Source of the DNA: Salminus brasiliensis
Taxonomy: Eukaryota; Chordata; Actinopteri; Characiformes; Bryconidae
Direction of reading: 5' to 3'
Assembly (NCBI RefSeq): GCF_030463535.1
Contig: NC_132892.1
Location: forward strand, 27,212,269 to 27,276,268
DNA: 64,000 bases
The number at the start of each line of letters is the position of its first letter. The stretch's first letter is position 1. The position numbers and the translations under genes are program-made. This document shows positions 1 to 12,515 of the stretch, piece after piece. The notes beneath the pieces were generated by a model. The model searched no databases and was not told the origin of the DNA. It was given only the letters and a program-made list of their open reading frames with translations.

Positions 1-62
1 TTTGTCCTCCTGCAGCCTCCGTAAGAGCCTCCCAGCTCTCAGTCCGCTGCCCCGGTCCTGCA

Positions 63-86
63 TGGCTCAGATTAACCGTGTGTGAG
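63..86 (+). promoter_or_regulatory. Short upstream ORF in the gtf2f2 leader
   Basis: An ATG at 63 opens an eight-codon frame (MAQINRV, stop) that ends about 70 bases before the gtf2f2 start at 157. If the transcript begins upstream of 63, this small frame would be scanned first. The transcription start is not visible, so its use is inferred. Confidence 0.3.
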
Positions 87-156
87 AGGCAACAAAGAGT
101 CCTATCGAAGAGTCTCTCCATGAAACTGTAATATCTCACATCTGTGAACAGTGAGG

Positions 157-3100
157 ATGTCAGACAGAGGAGACGTGGATTTAACCGGAGCCAAGCAGAA
201 CACTGGAGTCTGGCTGGTTAAAGTGAGAGCTGACGGCTAATGGGAGCATAATGGGACTGGAGCTAGAGCGAGTTAGCCGCACAGCTAGCACTAGCTATGT
301 AGCTAGCAGTGCTTGTATCACTTAATGTCGAATATGAAACCAGTACACATTAACTGCAGAGTTTTATTGGCTTAGTAGGATCTTTATAGCATGGGCAGGT
401 CCTTGTAAACATGCTTTATGTTCAAAATGTGGTCTTAAGAGCTTCTTAGTGTATCGCTATGAGAAAGCTAACGCTAGCTAGCGCTAGCTAATGTGTTCAG
501 TCAGCTAGAAGTAAACATGCCCCATCAGAGGTGTTTACTTTCAGCTGAGGGTTATAATAATAGACTTCTCACACATTTGATGTCAAACAGGTACCCAAGT
601 ATTTGTCGCAGCAATGGGCCAAAGCAACAGGAAGAGGAGAAGTGGGAAAACTGCGAATTGGAAAGTAAGTAGTTTTTTTTTAACCTTTTTTTTTAATGTT
701 ACTCAACTGGGTCAGACTGAGCAGTTGCTGTTAATGAACAGTAACTTTCTAGTATACACCGATCAGTCGTAACCTCAACACCTGCCTAATCTTGAGAAGG
801 TCCCTCATGTGCCACAACAGCAGATCTGACCATTCGAGGCATGGATACCACAATACCTCTGAAGATCTACTGTGATATCTGGTGCCACGATGTTAGCTGT
901 AGGTCCTTTGAGGGCTGTAAGTTGTAAGGTGAGGCTTTCATGAGCATCATTGAGATATAGGTGCCCATGACCCTGTCGCTAGTTAGGAAGGTAGAGACCA
1001 CTGCATACCAGGACCTCCCCACAAGATCTGCCTATATAAAGCGTTTTTCCTTATGTAGAACAATCTTCAAAATTCGATATTGCTAGGCATCCAACGTTTT
1101 CAACAGTTCAATTTAGATTCTGACCTTCTTAAGTCTAAGACACAAGTATGAGGCAGTTGTACAATTAAGAAAATGAATTGTTCCCAAGAGAAAGTTAAGA
1201 AAATCTTTTGAAGAACAACTGTTTATAGTAAGGTCTATCCTAAGTATGAAGTTAAGGGAGTAGGGGGAGAAGAATTATCTTTCTTGAGACACCTTTAGAG
1301 TCCAGCCCCAGAAGGTCGCTGGTTCAAACCCCCTGGACTGGCAGGAATTCATTTTTTTTTTTTTAAAGCTGTTGTCTTAATTATCTGCTGAATTCCACAA
1401 ATGCTTCTGATGTGATTGTGCATTTGTACCACTGGTGATGTTTGTTCTGGGTCCTGTTTAGGGGTTTAAGGGTGTATGAAGGCTAGTTGTTTGCTGAACC
1501 TGATTAAAAGGACATATTCACTCACAGTGTCTTTGTTTGCTTTTCAAAGAAATCAAGGGAAGGCAGAGGTAAGTACTACTACTGAGTTTTGTTGTCCTTT
1601 AACATTGTACTGGCATAATGAAAATGTCCCATATCCTCCAAGAGTATAAAGTCCTATACAAAGTATAGTGTGTGTTGTGAATTGCACATCTAGGTATCCA
1701 CACTGACTTTTATATTTGGCAGCATCTAGCTTGAGGAATCTTTTGCACTCTAGCCGATACTAACTTGCTACGGTTATTTTTAGGGAAGCACTTTTGTAAG
1801 TCTCTCTGGGTAAGAGCATCTGCTAAATGTCTTAAATGTAAAAGGTGCCCTAAGCCCATATGTGTTCCTTTAGGTTAGGTGACACTAACAATGTGCAGAC
1901 ATATGGGTGTCCTAAATCTTGAGTTTAAAGGCATACTTTTGTGTAGTGCATGTGTTTTGCATGCGCTGTACAAGGTGAGATTAGTGAATTTGCCTATCTA
2001 CAGTGGCTCAATCTAAAGTACAAGCCCAGTCCAGCTCAATCAATAAACCAATGCATTTTAGCATGTTGGCAGACGGCTGTTAAGAAACCCATCTCCTCTG
2101 ATTCCTCCTACCCTACATGTCAAGGAGTTCAGGGTGATCACAGGCTGCTGCTTTCAAGTGTAGTAGGCTGTGCTTTAGTAACTGTATGCTTTATTAGGTA
2201 TGAATCAGCTGGCATCTGTCAATTTTGGCTTGTTTGGAATATGTGCTTATTGCAGTAAACCATTTGTTTCTGTACTATATGTCCACATATTTGTGGACAT
2301 CCCCTTCTAATGAATGCATTCATCTACTTTAAGTTGTAATAAAGTGAATCTTACAACAATGTAAAAATGCAGTGTAGCAATAAGTGAACATCAGTGCGAT
2401 CTTCATAAAAAGTCATGAAAGGGTGCATAGAGGGGCTGCAGGGGAGCTGTTTGGGACAGGGCTTGAGAATACTTGCAAGACCACTGCATCATGAAACTAT
2501 TCGGGCAAGCTTTGCTGAAGACAAGTGCTTTGTGTTCTTCCGTAATTTTGTCAGGTGTCCTTCACGTTGAATGAAGAGTTGACCACGATAGACAGCATCA
2601 GTGAGAAAGCTTCTATGGTGCGCGCTCCCCGGGAACACCCCTTCACCATGCAGACTGTGGGTGGCCAGACTTTGGCCGTCTTCACAGAGACCTCCTCAGG
2701 TGAGAGCTGGATAACATGCTTCGGATGGACTGAGTGGCCCGTAGGCTTTTTAGACCCGACTACATTCAGCTTGCTCTGTATTCCTTGGAGCTGTGTGGGC
2801 TTAAATAAGGATGGAAATTAAACTTTTGTGTTTCGCTGTGATGTCTTCTTCACAGTAATGTCTAAGATGGTATATTGAAGCCATTCACACTGTTTGTAGA
2901 TACTTACGGCAATCAATTAAACTTACTCTACATTCATTTGTGGAACAATTTTTTAAGGTAAAAAATTGTGAGAATTACAAACCTACCAAACGACTACAAC
3001 CAAGAACCTTTTTATTTAGTTATTTATCATTGTTTTTTTATCATGGCACCAGGTGCATCTTGTCAGCAACCAAAAAGCAAAGCTATATGTTGCAGTGTCT

Positions 3101-6100
3101 CTTGCTGACCTTTGTTTTGGAAACAAGCCTTGAGAGCAACAAATATGGCATTTGGAGCCTAATAATTTCATAATCACTAATTCACCAGTTCCATCTTGTA
3201 CTTTAGTAGTAGTTTTTAATATAACTGCTCTTTTTCACTTATCCACAACAATAAAAAAAAATAATGCAAGCAGTAATCCTTAGAATATATTCCTATAAAT
3301 ATAGTCATAATAAAAATATTATGACCATCCCTGGTATGAAGTGAACACCGCCTGGGACGTCACAGATGCCACATGATAGGGTTAGCTGCGTGTATACATA
3401 AGCGAGCACACCAGTCAGTTGTAGCACAGTGCAAAACCATCATCATGGACAAGAACACAATCTGATTTATGCCCAAAGGAGATGATAATAGGGTACAGCA
3501 TCTCAGTGCTGCTAACTGTGTGGGGCGTTCTAGAGACTCTGTAGTGGAGGTGTAGTGAAAATGGACTTGTCGAACATTGAGTGCCTCCCAACAGCATAAC
3601 AATGTTGCCCCATGGGCCACTGATGTTGTGATGACTCCGGCGAGTGGTACCGAGCATTCAACGCGTCACTGTGGAGCAGCTAACCTCAATAATGAACACC
3701 TTTCCATACCTAATACAGTCAGTGCCACAACATTTCACAAGTGTCATCCAAGGATGGTTAGTCTCACTAATTAGGTAGGTGGTCATAATATGCTGATATG
3801 ACTGTGTAACCTAAGTCATATTTGTGTTTAATCCTGTAATATTTCTGTACTGCCTCAGTCCATGCTCTTCTTTCACATTTAGTGGCGGTTCTGTACCTCT
3901 CAGCCAGGAGAAAGAAAAACGTAATGATGCTTTGACTAAACTATTTGTAGAGTAAATTTGAGTGTAGCTATTATAAAGTGGCTGTTATCGGACTGCGTTT
4001 CTACCTGCGTGTTTTGATTTTGTTAGCTTGCTAGCTGTCTCCTTTAAATATCATTTGGCACTTATTTGTTGTGGAATTTAAATACTTAAATATTTACTTT
4101 TGGCTCTAGAGTAGCTGTTTGTTGATGTTCAAAAATACTGAACAATAATACTGCATATATTAAGCCATTTTCACATATGCAGTCCGGTGAATCAGGTCGG
4201 GACGTTTTTCGCTGTTGCCCTTTTGCACATCTAGGGTACAGCCGAAGCTTTTCTGTGTCAGGCATGTGCTCACTACAGGAAACATTCTGCATTGTTTAGG
4301 CAAGGGGTGTCAATTATTCAGAAACTGAACTGCTCGATATATACACATGGACTCACACCTGGACTTTGTACTTTGGGGGGCTGGCAGGATAAAGTCCGGG
4401 CAGTTACCATGTATTACATCTGAAAGGGGCTTAACACAGTGCCTATAAACTGCTAGGTTCAAAAATAGTGTGTTTACCACATCTGGTGTGAAATGGGCTT
4501 TATATTTGTGGGGTCTCTGACTGCAAAAGGAATCCGGCCCCCAGTGTCCTATGTGCATGGTGTTGGTGTTATCCACTATGCCTCATTTTAATGTGTCATT
4601 GTATGTGTGCTCAGGCTAAAAATAGGAAAATGCTAAATTATCAGTTGTAATATCGGTAAAAATAATTGAAATTTTCGAATAGTCGGATAGTAAGAACACA
4701 ATACCAGCCGCTGGGGTATTGTGCACTCTTACTGAGGTAGGGACATAAATGATAATAAGGAATTTGACTTTATGGAAGCTGTTGGGTAAGTGATTTCTGT
4801 GGTAAGTGACTTCTGTTCATTTGTTGGAGTTTAATGTTCTGCTGCCAGCTCATTTTTTTTTTTTTTGCTCCTTCGCCATTCTTCTCTCTTCCTTCTTCTC
4901 ACTGTTTGACTCACTTTCTTCAGCTAAGTTCTTTATTTCTTTCTGTTAATCTTTTTGTTTGGTTCTCAGTGCACAGTGCTGTGTGCCGTGTGGCGTTTTT
5001 GGTGTGATGATCCTGTCGGTTTCTGCTGAGCTTCTGCCGTTGCCCGTGTGCAACCTTACCTCTGCTTTCAGTCGATCAGTGTGTCGTGCCATGGGTCGTG
5101 TGATTCAGAAGCGTGTGCATAGTAGCAACTTGCAGTTCTGTGATCTAATCCATTTCCTGGTTCCCACAAACCAAATCAAAGCTGACTCCTTTTCTTACTT
5201 GATTGGAGTATTGGAGTTTTTTAGTGTGCTACGCTTGGGGTGTGTGTTTTGTGTGAAGTGTGCATGACTTTTAAAAAGTGCTGACATTTCTTCGAGGATA
5301 AGCCTGAGTTTGTCTCTGCGCCAGGATCGAGCTGGAACATTTGACTCTGTGTGGGAGGCAGCGTTGGCAAAATCTCACTCTTCACTCATTCCACTGTCCA
5401 CTTTCCCTCAGGGAAGACCCTGCACTACAGTTTGCTCAGTGTGCAGTAAAGTCTATTTTAAAGGAAGACTCCAGTGTTTTTCAAATGAGCTCTGTCTGCT
5501 GCAGCTGTAGTTTGTGGGGAGTTAGTACAGGAACAGAAAACTCATTGGCTGGAAAGTAGGATAAATTTATTGTAAAAAATTTTTTTTTTTTTTTTTTTTT
5601 TGGGGGGGGGGGGTATTTATTTATTTATTTATTTTTAGCAGCTACAGCCTCTGTGTTTTGGCTTCCTGTACACACACACATGGCATCTGTACTTTTTTGC
5701 ATACAACATTTTACACTGGCCACCAGTGGATCAGTGAAAAGAATATGCAGCCACAATAATAGAAACACGTTTGCGTTTGCAATTAGCCTGTAAGTTTATT
5801 TACATCATGTTAACCTTTTAACGGGCATTGTAATGTTGAAAATGTTCTCCAGGCTGGAGATTTTTAAGAACATTTTTAGTGTTTTTGTGTGGACAGGCAG
5901 ATCACAGCTTTTTAAAAACATTGATGACATGTAGTTAACGTGTGTGTGGTTGTTGCCAGTTTGGTTCACTGATAAGAAATGGCTGAGTGATTGAGGCACT
6001 AGCATTGCTATGGCATAAAGAAAATCCTCTAGATCTCTTTTGTCCAGGTACAAATCAACATGCTTCATTCTAGGTCTGTATTTAGGTCTATTTTGACTGT

Positions 6101-7347
6101 TACTCTGCTTTGTGATATGGGTGATATGGGTGACACCAGTAATAATTGTAATTATGTAACTGCATGTCAAGCTAGTATTACACATGTGCACACCAAAGAT
6201 GATACCGAAACTTTAGTTCAGAGCTTATGTTGAAAAAACACTGGAGTCCTCCTTTATGACCACACTCTCAATTTTACCCTTGTGTTTTATGGGTGTTTAT
6301 GCAGTAGTTCTTAGAAAAAATTATTCTGTCAAGGTAAATCCCTGACACGATACATGGAGTCCTCCAAGTGTGCCACTCTTAGACTTTAGATAAACCACCA
6401 GATGTCTGCCTAGTGGAGTGGAAGTGGAGTGAGCATGCTTCTGAATTGAGATTGAGCCAGTGTGTGGCTGTGTTAAAGCAACGGATTGGCCAAAAATCCA
6501 ATTAACAGTTTTTCTTTTACTTCAAATGTTGTCATTGAGCTATGTTTGAAATAAAAAAAGAAAATAGTTGACACAAAAAATGATAGTAAAAATAATTGTG
6601 TACTACACCCCTAACAATTATATTTTTGTTGGATGGTTGGAACATGATTATTAAATATATCTGTTACCCTAAAAAGTGTGTAACCGTTCGGCTGAGTTAG
6701 GATAAACTGAATTGGATAATAATGTTAGCTCAGCATAAACGCTGCACGAGATCATATCCTTATCCATCTCCTTGCTAGACTAAACTGGTATATATTTTAC
6801 CTTCAGTTTGGCATATCTTTAAAGCCATTTACCCTTTACATAACAAGATATCTTAGCTGATCTTAACGAACACTGCTATCTAGATAGATAGATAGATAGG
6901 TAGATAGGTAGTTATCCTTCAACATGTATACAAGTCTGTAATTGAAGATATGGACATATTTTTCCATGTTTAATTAGATTGTTGTTCTGTTGTAGAACAG
7001 TGGGTGTTCTGTTATGTTTATTAGTTCACAACTAAAAACGCCCTAACTGGTCGGGGTGAATTGGCTGGTTGACTTGTGTATCTGCTTTGTGCTTGGGCCA
7101 TCTGAAAATTTGTATCGATTATATATATTTTTGCAGATGTGATTCTTAGTGTGACAGTTAAAAGGTTAATGAAACTGCCATAAACATATCTTGACTGATT
7201 GCATGAGTTTGAGGCAAGAGGAAAACTGTAAATGTGATTTTTGTCCAAACTGTCCCTTTAACTTGGTGTTTTGAGTGTAAATGATGAGGTAATGTGTGAG
7301 CAAGCAATCAGACTAATTGAGTACTTAATTGGTTGATTACTGCAGAT

Positions 7348-7397
<50 letters not shown>

Positions 7398-10300
7398 CGC
7401 GTGCGCGAGAGAGAGAGAGAGAGAGTGTCACTTAAGTATTGGCCTTTGTGTGCTTCGCTCTTGGCTAACTCCTTTGTGGCTAGACAGAAATCAAGCTATG
7501 CTAGCACCGCTGCGATGTGTGTGTGTGTGTACATACATATGAGAGTGTGAGTGGGTTCCTTGGTTCTCATGTTGCCATCCCTCTCATAGGCCAGTCAGAC
7601 GCTGAAGGCAGCAGCTCAGGTACTGGTACAGGCCCAGGTGAGTCCTCACCGCCGCCACCTATCTGCTGTCAGGAGTATTGCTGGGCCCTAAAGGGGGTCC
7701 CACACAAAGCCTTCATTAACAAGACCAAAATGACTGAAGTCTTGAGCACACAAGACACCAGGCAGACAGTTCTTAAAGTCATCATACTGCCCAAGACGTT
7801 GGGGCAATTTTGATATGAATTGGGGTTGATCACCCAGACTGTACAACTGATCTTCCTGTTGTGTAAGAGTGGGTGGCAGTTGGTGTGTTGCAAAGGAAGT
7901 GTCCACATTTTTTTGTAAAGAACACAGGCTGGAACAGAAATGATGGAAAATTGGGTCTCTGATTGTAGTTGGCCTCGTCACACTGTATGTTGCCCTGAGC
8001 CCGCATGTCTGTGTTGTACCATTAACTGTTCATGCCTCTGTCTCCTCACAAAGACAAAATTGCACTGGAGGGAGTGGTGGTGCAGCGAGCTGAGTGCAGA
8101 CCAGCTGCCAATGAAAACTACATGAAGCTAAAAAAGTAAGGAGGAGCAAACACACACACACAGTACACCAGTACTCCTCAAATGTCTACTTGTAACTTTG
8201 GAGCTTTTTTTTTTTCTTCCTCTTTACTTCCTGTTGCAGGCTGCAGATTGAGGAGTCGTTGAAGCCCCACAGGTTCTCCCAGCAGCTTGAGAAGGCGGTC
8301 ACCACCAACTATAAACCCGTTGCCAACCACGCTTATAACGTGAGTCAGAATTGGTTTGAGCCAAAGGGTGGCAATATGAGTACCACAATCACACGGCCAT
8401 CCATGGCCAGGGGTCTGGAGGAGCATAATTGGCTAGTTTTTAAACCTTATTCTGCTGCATTATAAGAGAGGTGGGGTTACACTTAGAACCATCTGCAGGA
8501 CCTGCATGGCTTTCTGTTCATGGAGAAGCTGAGTTGTAGTGGAGCTTGTATGAGCTGCACTTTTACTGTTGGAACATTCCACTTACCGGACAAACTGGGG
8601 AAGATCTGCTCCACTTTGGTACCGTAAGCTCAATGAAGGTGGCCTGAGACACACTTGGTCTGGAAGAAGGGGTGGGTCTACCAAATGAGTAGGCGAGTTT
8701 GGCTCCACCTCTGATGTCTACTGCGCAGACTCTTGTTGCAAATTCGACAACATGGAGGACAGTTTTGGCGTCCTTTCTGCAGAACGGAAGGGAATGGAAC
8801 CATGGAGTCCATGTTTTCTCCAAAACACTCTGCATTGACCGTGAAAGGTTGTTGTTAGTAGAAGGTTTGTTTACCCATGCCCACCTCCTCACTCTTTTTT
8901 TTCCACTTTGCTGAAGTTATGTTTTGGGATCTGGTTCTCGGAAAGCTGCACTGCCCCGCTGTGCTTGTTATGGTCTGTTGACACTTCGAGTTGGATTGTT
9001 GTTCTTGTATAACAATAAAGTGGCCAAAAGTTTATATACTCCTCCTCATGCAGCAATTCTTCTGAAATCAAAGGTTTGTTGGGGTATTATCAACTCTTCT
9101 GTGAAGGCTTTGTACTAGATGTTGGAACACTGCTGTGAAAATTTGCTTGCATTCATCCACAAGATTAGTGAGGTCAGCACGATCAGTTTAGTTTAGTACA
9201 TTTTGTGGAGTCCCACAGGGGCGTCTTTAGGTTTTTTTTTTTTTTTTTAAGAAATGAGGTATAGCATCAAAGTAAGGGCCTACAAACAGTCTGTAATTGG
9301 AAGGGTTGGAAGAAAAAGTCATCTTGCCTTTAGTAGATTAATAAGTGTGTGAAAGAGTTGAGTTGTCTGCAGGAGCATCAGACAAAATAATGGAAGTGTC
9401 TTTTTGAATTCAGCAGAGTTGCAATAAGCACTGTAAGTATGTTTTAGGAACGACCTACATGATTCCCACCTTAGCTGAAACCTCACAGTCTCACCATCCC
9501 ATGGCCTTTCTCCTCAGTTGGACTATGATAAGAAGAAGAAGGAAGAGGGGAAAAGGGCGCGAGCAGACAGGCAACAAGTACTGGACATGCTCTTCTCTGC
9601 CTTTGAGAAGCATCAGTATTACAACATCAAAGACCTGGTGGACATCACCAAACAGCCTGTGGTAAGAGAAAGTGCTCGTCTCCTAATCTGAGGCTTTAGA
9701 ATGTTTTAGTAAAAGTTTGAAGATGCGTTTAGATAAAAATAGATGTAAAAATATTTTTAAGACAAGCTGTAGGTAAGTTTCTTTCTCAGATACAAAGCCA
9801 GTCTCTGTAAGCTTCCTCCTATAAAAGCCCATTCACGCCACATAGAATTTTTATTTCATTCCAGAAGCATAGTATCTCAAAATAATGAGAAAGTGGCTGA
9901 AAATTGTGAGTGTCATATTAAGAAAGTGTTGTAAAATTTGAGAAGGGGTCTCTAAATTAATGAGAAATCCTCTCAAAATATAGAGAAATCGTCTCTATAT
10001 TTTAGGTCATAATTTAGGTCATTTCAAAATATCACCTCAAAATAAGGTCAGCAAATCACTGTAAAATAATTAGGTGTTGGGTATATCTTTGTATGGGGGA
10101 ATGGGCTTCCATACACTCCAGGTGTTTAAATACTAGACAAGCAAGTTTCCCAGGTGCAGACAATCTCTTTTTAGTCTAATCTTATTCACACAGGGCTGAT
10201 ACAAACACTTTACTACTCAAAACGGTTCTGGTAGTGCAAAGTATTTACACTAATGATCCAAATGTAGATTCATTAGCAGGAGTCTCTCAAGAAGTATATT

Positions 10301-10514
10301 TTTGATGTGCCTAGAACTAACTGATGAAGCTGTATAACAGCAGTGCCACTTTTGACCAAATATTGTCTCCCTCTGTGTTACTCTTCCTGTAAAGATTTAT
10401 CTGAAGGAGATCCTTCGTGACATCGGCATCTACAACGTAAAGGGAACCCATAAGAACACCTGGGAGCTGAAGCCTGAGTACAGGCATTACCAGAATGAGG
10501 AGAAGAGCGACTGA
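157..10514 (+). CDS. gtf2f2: General transcription factor IIF subunit 2 (TFIIF beta, RAP30)
   Basis: Small subunit of TFIIF, a nuclear factor that binds RNA polymerase II and helps place it at promoters. Coding exons with GT-AG borders and matching phases: 157-222, 591-664, 1550-1568 (a 19-nt microexon), 2555-2699, 8054-8135, 8240-8339, 9518-9661 and 10395-10514. They sum to 750 nt, that is 249 residues plus stop, the length I recall for human RAP30. The start MSDRGDVDLTGAKQNTGVWL, the central VSFTLNEEL and APREHPF blocks, and the C-terminal winged-helix stretch (DMLFSAFEKHQYYNIKDLVD, then KGTHKNTWELKPEYRHY) are family hallmarks. The N-terminal ~118 residues form the dimerisation domain with the large subunit; the last ~75 form the DNA-binding winged helix. 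A possible extra in-frame exon lies at 7590-7637 and is listed separately. The gene faces tpt1 tail to tail. Confidence 0.97.
772..1015 (-). pseudogene. Tc1-like transposase relic in gtf2f2 intron 2
   Basis: Antisense fragments of the same transposase family as 38590-38880: the shared text CACAATACCTCTGAAGATCT and GGTGCCACGATGTTAGC, then a deletion joining to GGTGCCCATGACCCTGTCGC from nearer the N-terminal half. Decayed and non-coding. Confidence 0.6.
1785..1850 (+). repeat. LINE/SINE 3' tail fragment
   Basis: CACTTTTGTAAGTCTCTCTG, then GTAAGAGCATCTGCTAAATG and a TTAAATGTAAA end. This is the same tail found on the LINE relic and on the family 1 SINEs elsewhere in the window. Confidence 0.55.
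2272..2345 (+). mobile_element. Repeat A fragment (left end)
   Basis: It opens with ATGTCCACATATTTGTGGAC, then CCCCTTCTAATGAATGCATT and ACTTTAAGTTG, matching the left end of repeat A. It lies in gtf2f2 intron 3. Confidence 0.5.
5456..6256. mobile_element. Non-autonomous DNA element with ~26-bp inverted ends
   Basis: The left end TAAAGGAAGACTCCAGTGTT is mirrored by the right end AACACTGGAGTCCTCCTTTA (reverse complement, one mismatch). The 0.8 kb between them holds a T22-G12 homopolymer junction (5580-5613), a TATT run and no supported gene. It lies in gtf2f2 intron sequence. Confidence 0.5.
5580..5613. repeat. T22-G12 homopolymer junction
   Basis: Twenty-two T are followed at once by twelve G, then a TATT tetramer run to about 5636. 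The exact lengths may reflect sequencing or assembly error. Confidence 0.8.
7348..7425. repeat. GT/GA compound microsatellite
   Basis: About 24 GT units, a GTGCGTGCGC transition and about 8 GA units, 165 nt upstream of the candidate gtf2f2 cassette exon. The open frames over it are artefacts. Confidence 0.9.
7590..7637 (+). CDS. gtf2f2: Candidate in-frame cassette exon of gtf2f2
   Basis: A 48-nt block inside the large intron 2700-8053 has an acceptor ending CTCTCATAG and a near-consensus donor (CCCAG followed by gtgagt). Its phase (1 on both sides) matches the flanking exons exactly. Inclusion would insert 16 residues, GQSDAEGSSSGTGTGP, between TSS and DKIALEG, without a stop. Gly, Ser and Thr dominate, as in a flexible loop. 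Skipping it gives the normal 249-residue protein, so it would be an optional exon, placed in a loop of the dimerisation domain near residue 101. Chance occurrence is possible. Confidence 0.5.
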
Positions 10515-10852
10515 GCTGGTTCCTCATCGACCAGCATTGTTGATCAGTTTTCCTGTCTGTTTAAAGGAGAATCCTACCCTAGAGCAGCACGTTTGACCTG
10601 TAGGTGTTTTACTGAATGGACCAGGTTTGAGCAACTGTGGTTTCTGCTCCTCCTCAATGCCAGATAAGATAAGACCAATCTGAGATTGGGGAACTGTTTT
10701 TATGAAACATTAAGGTTTTATTTCTGCTGGACTTGTTAGAAACCACCATGTAGATGACCATCTGTATCATATTTCTAACAAGGAGAGAAGCTAACAACCC
10801 TTTTGTTGTTTTTTTATTGTTTAGTGTTTTAATCTGCTGAGTGATGTGTTCA

Positions 10853-10858
10853 AATAAA
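10853..10858 (+). terminator. gtf2f2 polyadenylation signal
   Basis: A canonical AATAAA lies 339 nt after the gtf2f2 stop codon and is followed by a GT-rich stretch (tgtgtgatc), which fits the 3' end of the transcript. Confidence 0.7.
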
Positions 10859-10927
10859 TGTTTTGTACAAAAGCAAATGTGTGATCTTAATGTGGTTAAA
10901 GGTCCCATGCCAAATGTTCAAATGTTA

Positions 10928-11175
10928 CGGGCAGTGGTGGCTCAGCAGTTAGAGCACCAGGCAATTGATGGGAGTTTTGCTACCTGCCACTGTTGGGACT
11001 CTTAACTGGCTCACTAGGTGCCGCAGAGATGACTCCACCGCTCTGGGCTTGACTGTTGACTGTGTGTTTGCTCACTAATGTGTATGGGTGTGTTCACTGC
11101 ACACGTGAGTTAAAGGCGGAGGCCAAATTCCATTGGTGACAAACACAAGTGGTGAATGAGTGCCTTGTCTTGTTA
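10928..11175 (+). repeat. tRNA-derived SINE (family 2), degraded
   Basis: It begins with an A-box-like segment (GTGGCTCAGCAGTTAGAGCA). A region follows that resembles the body of a common teleost SINE, with repeated CTCACTNNTGTGTATGGGTG and TTCACTGCAC motifs and ending near GTTAAAGGCGGAGGCCAAATT. The B box is decayed. The copy sits just after the gtf2f2 polyadenylation site. Confidence 0.55.
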
Positions 11176-11179
11176 CCAT

Positions 11180-12500
11180 GAGGAGTGTGTGTGTGTGTGA
11201 GAGAGAGAGATATTAGACTCTCTAGTTTGTTTCACAACCCAAAAGCAGTCCAGGCTAAAAAACACTTCTTATAATTGCAATATAAATGGGTGGAGCTAAT
11301 CTGCTGTAGGCTTAAGTAAATAGATGTAAATTTGTTGGCTAAAGGATATTAAACCATTCATTTCCTTTTTGCCAGTTTGATTCCATATATTGACAGGTGT
11401 TGAATTTGTGTTTACATGCTGAATCAAACTTGTGTGAGACATTTGTTTAAATTACATTGGTCTATTTTGACATGATTAGTAGCCACTTGCAGAGAGCAGC
11501 AAGTAGTAGGTCAAGAAGAGCTTATGTCTATAATTATGTATCCCATAAACATGAGGGGAGTCTGTGATCTTTACTTCCAGTTTAAAAAGAATTTGTTTCA
11601 TGCACCAGTGTATACCGGTCAATATACTCTTAATCACCCAGAACAAAGAAGTAAAAACATGTCTTTGAAGAGATTTAAAATTAGAAATAAAAAGTGAAAT
11701 GCATTTTTGTGTAACAGCACAATGTGGTCAGGTGGTTTCATTATCCTTGACCTTTGTATATTAATATAAGGGCCACCATAGCCTCAATAATATTGGAATG
11801 AAAGGAATTTGGCATGACCATGGAACCTCATTAGTGGCAGGGACAGCCAGCCACATACAGAAGACATGCTTTGAGTACATCCAGAGCACACACACACACA
11901 CACACAAACTGCAGTCTCTAAATCCAGCAGTCAATTAATTGGTCAAGGAAAAAAACCCCAGATCTAACCCCCTCTAATCACACATCTACAGAGAAACCTG
12001 AACATGGCCATTCACAGATGCTCACCATGCGACAGTTTGAGAAAATCTACCATAAAGAACAAGATCAACTGCTCAAGGGGTGCAAAACATGTAGAGCCCC
12101 AGTCAAAGAGCCTAACAGCTGTATTTGCTGCATAAGGGGCTTCAACAAAGCATTTAATAAAAGGGTCTAAATACTTTAAAACCTCATTTTATAAACTCTG
12201 TCATTCTGGGCAACTAAAGTGCAAAAATGAAAACACCAAGTGACCAAACAGTCACCAGTAATTAAACAGACATGTTCAGTGCGAGTGTTTTCATTTAAGG
12301 CTTATGCTGGTAGGTTTGTGTGGCCTTTTACAATTATAGTTTGTTCCCAATATAGATATATGTATAATCATGAACAAATGAAATAGTCAGAATTAAGCAT
12401 TCTGGCTTACAGGTCTCAACATTCTGTAAGAGTTCATAAGAGCACAAAAGATGGACACCACTGGATTGCACAGTACACAGAGTTGTTTAGCCAGCAGCTT
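11180..12500. other. Intergenic space between convergent gtf2f2 and tpt1
   Basis: No coding exon is supported here. It holds a short GT/GA run near 11190-11210, a CA run near 11888-11906, and AT-rich unique-looking sequence. It separates the two facing 3' ends. Confidence 0.6.
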
Positions 12501-12503
12501 AAC

Positions 12504-12515
12504 TTTATTTTTATT
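12504..12515 (-). terminator. tpt1 polyadenylation signals (two)
   Basis: Two minus-strand AATAAA hexamers (plus-strand TTTATT at 12504-12509 and 12510-12515) lie about 485 nt past the tpt1 stop codon. They mark the likely 3' end of the message. Confidence 0.65.

Noticed and set aside
1311-1345. B-box-like GGTTCAAACCCC
   Set aside because: An isolated fragment without an A box or tRNA arms; probably an old SINE remnant.
5805-6191. 128-codon minus-strand open frame
   Set aside because: Lies inside the 5456-6256 inverted-end element and shows no similarity to a known protein or transposase.
7329-7550. Open frames of Cys-Val repeats
   Set aside because: Pure translation of the GT microsatellite.
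8563-8892. 109-codon minus-strand open frame in a gtf2f2 intron
   Set aside because: No recognisable domain, no splice partner and no promoter. The surroundings are intronic and repeat-like, so it is most likely chance.
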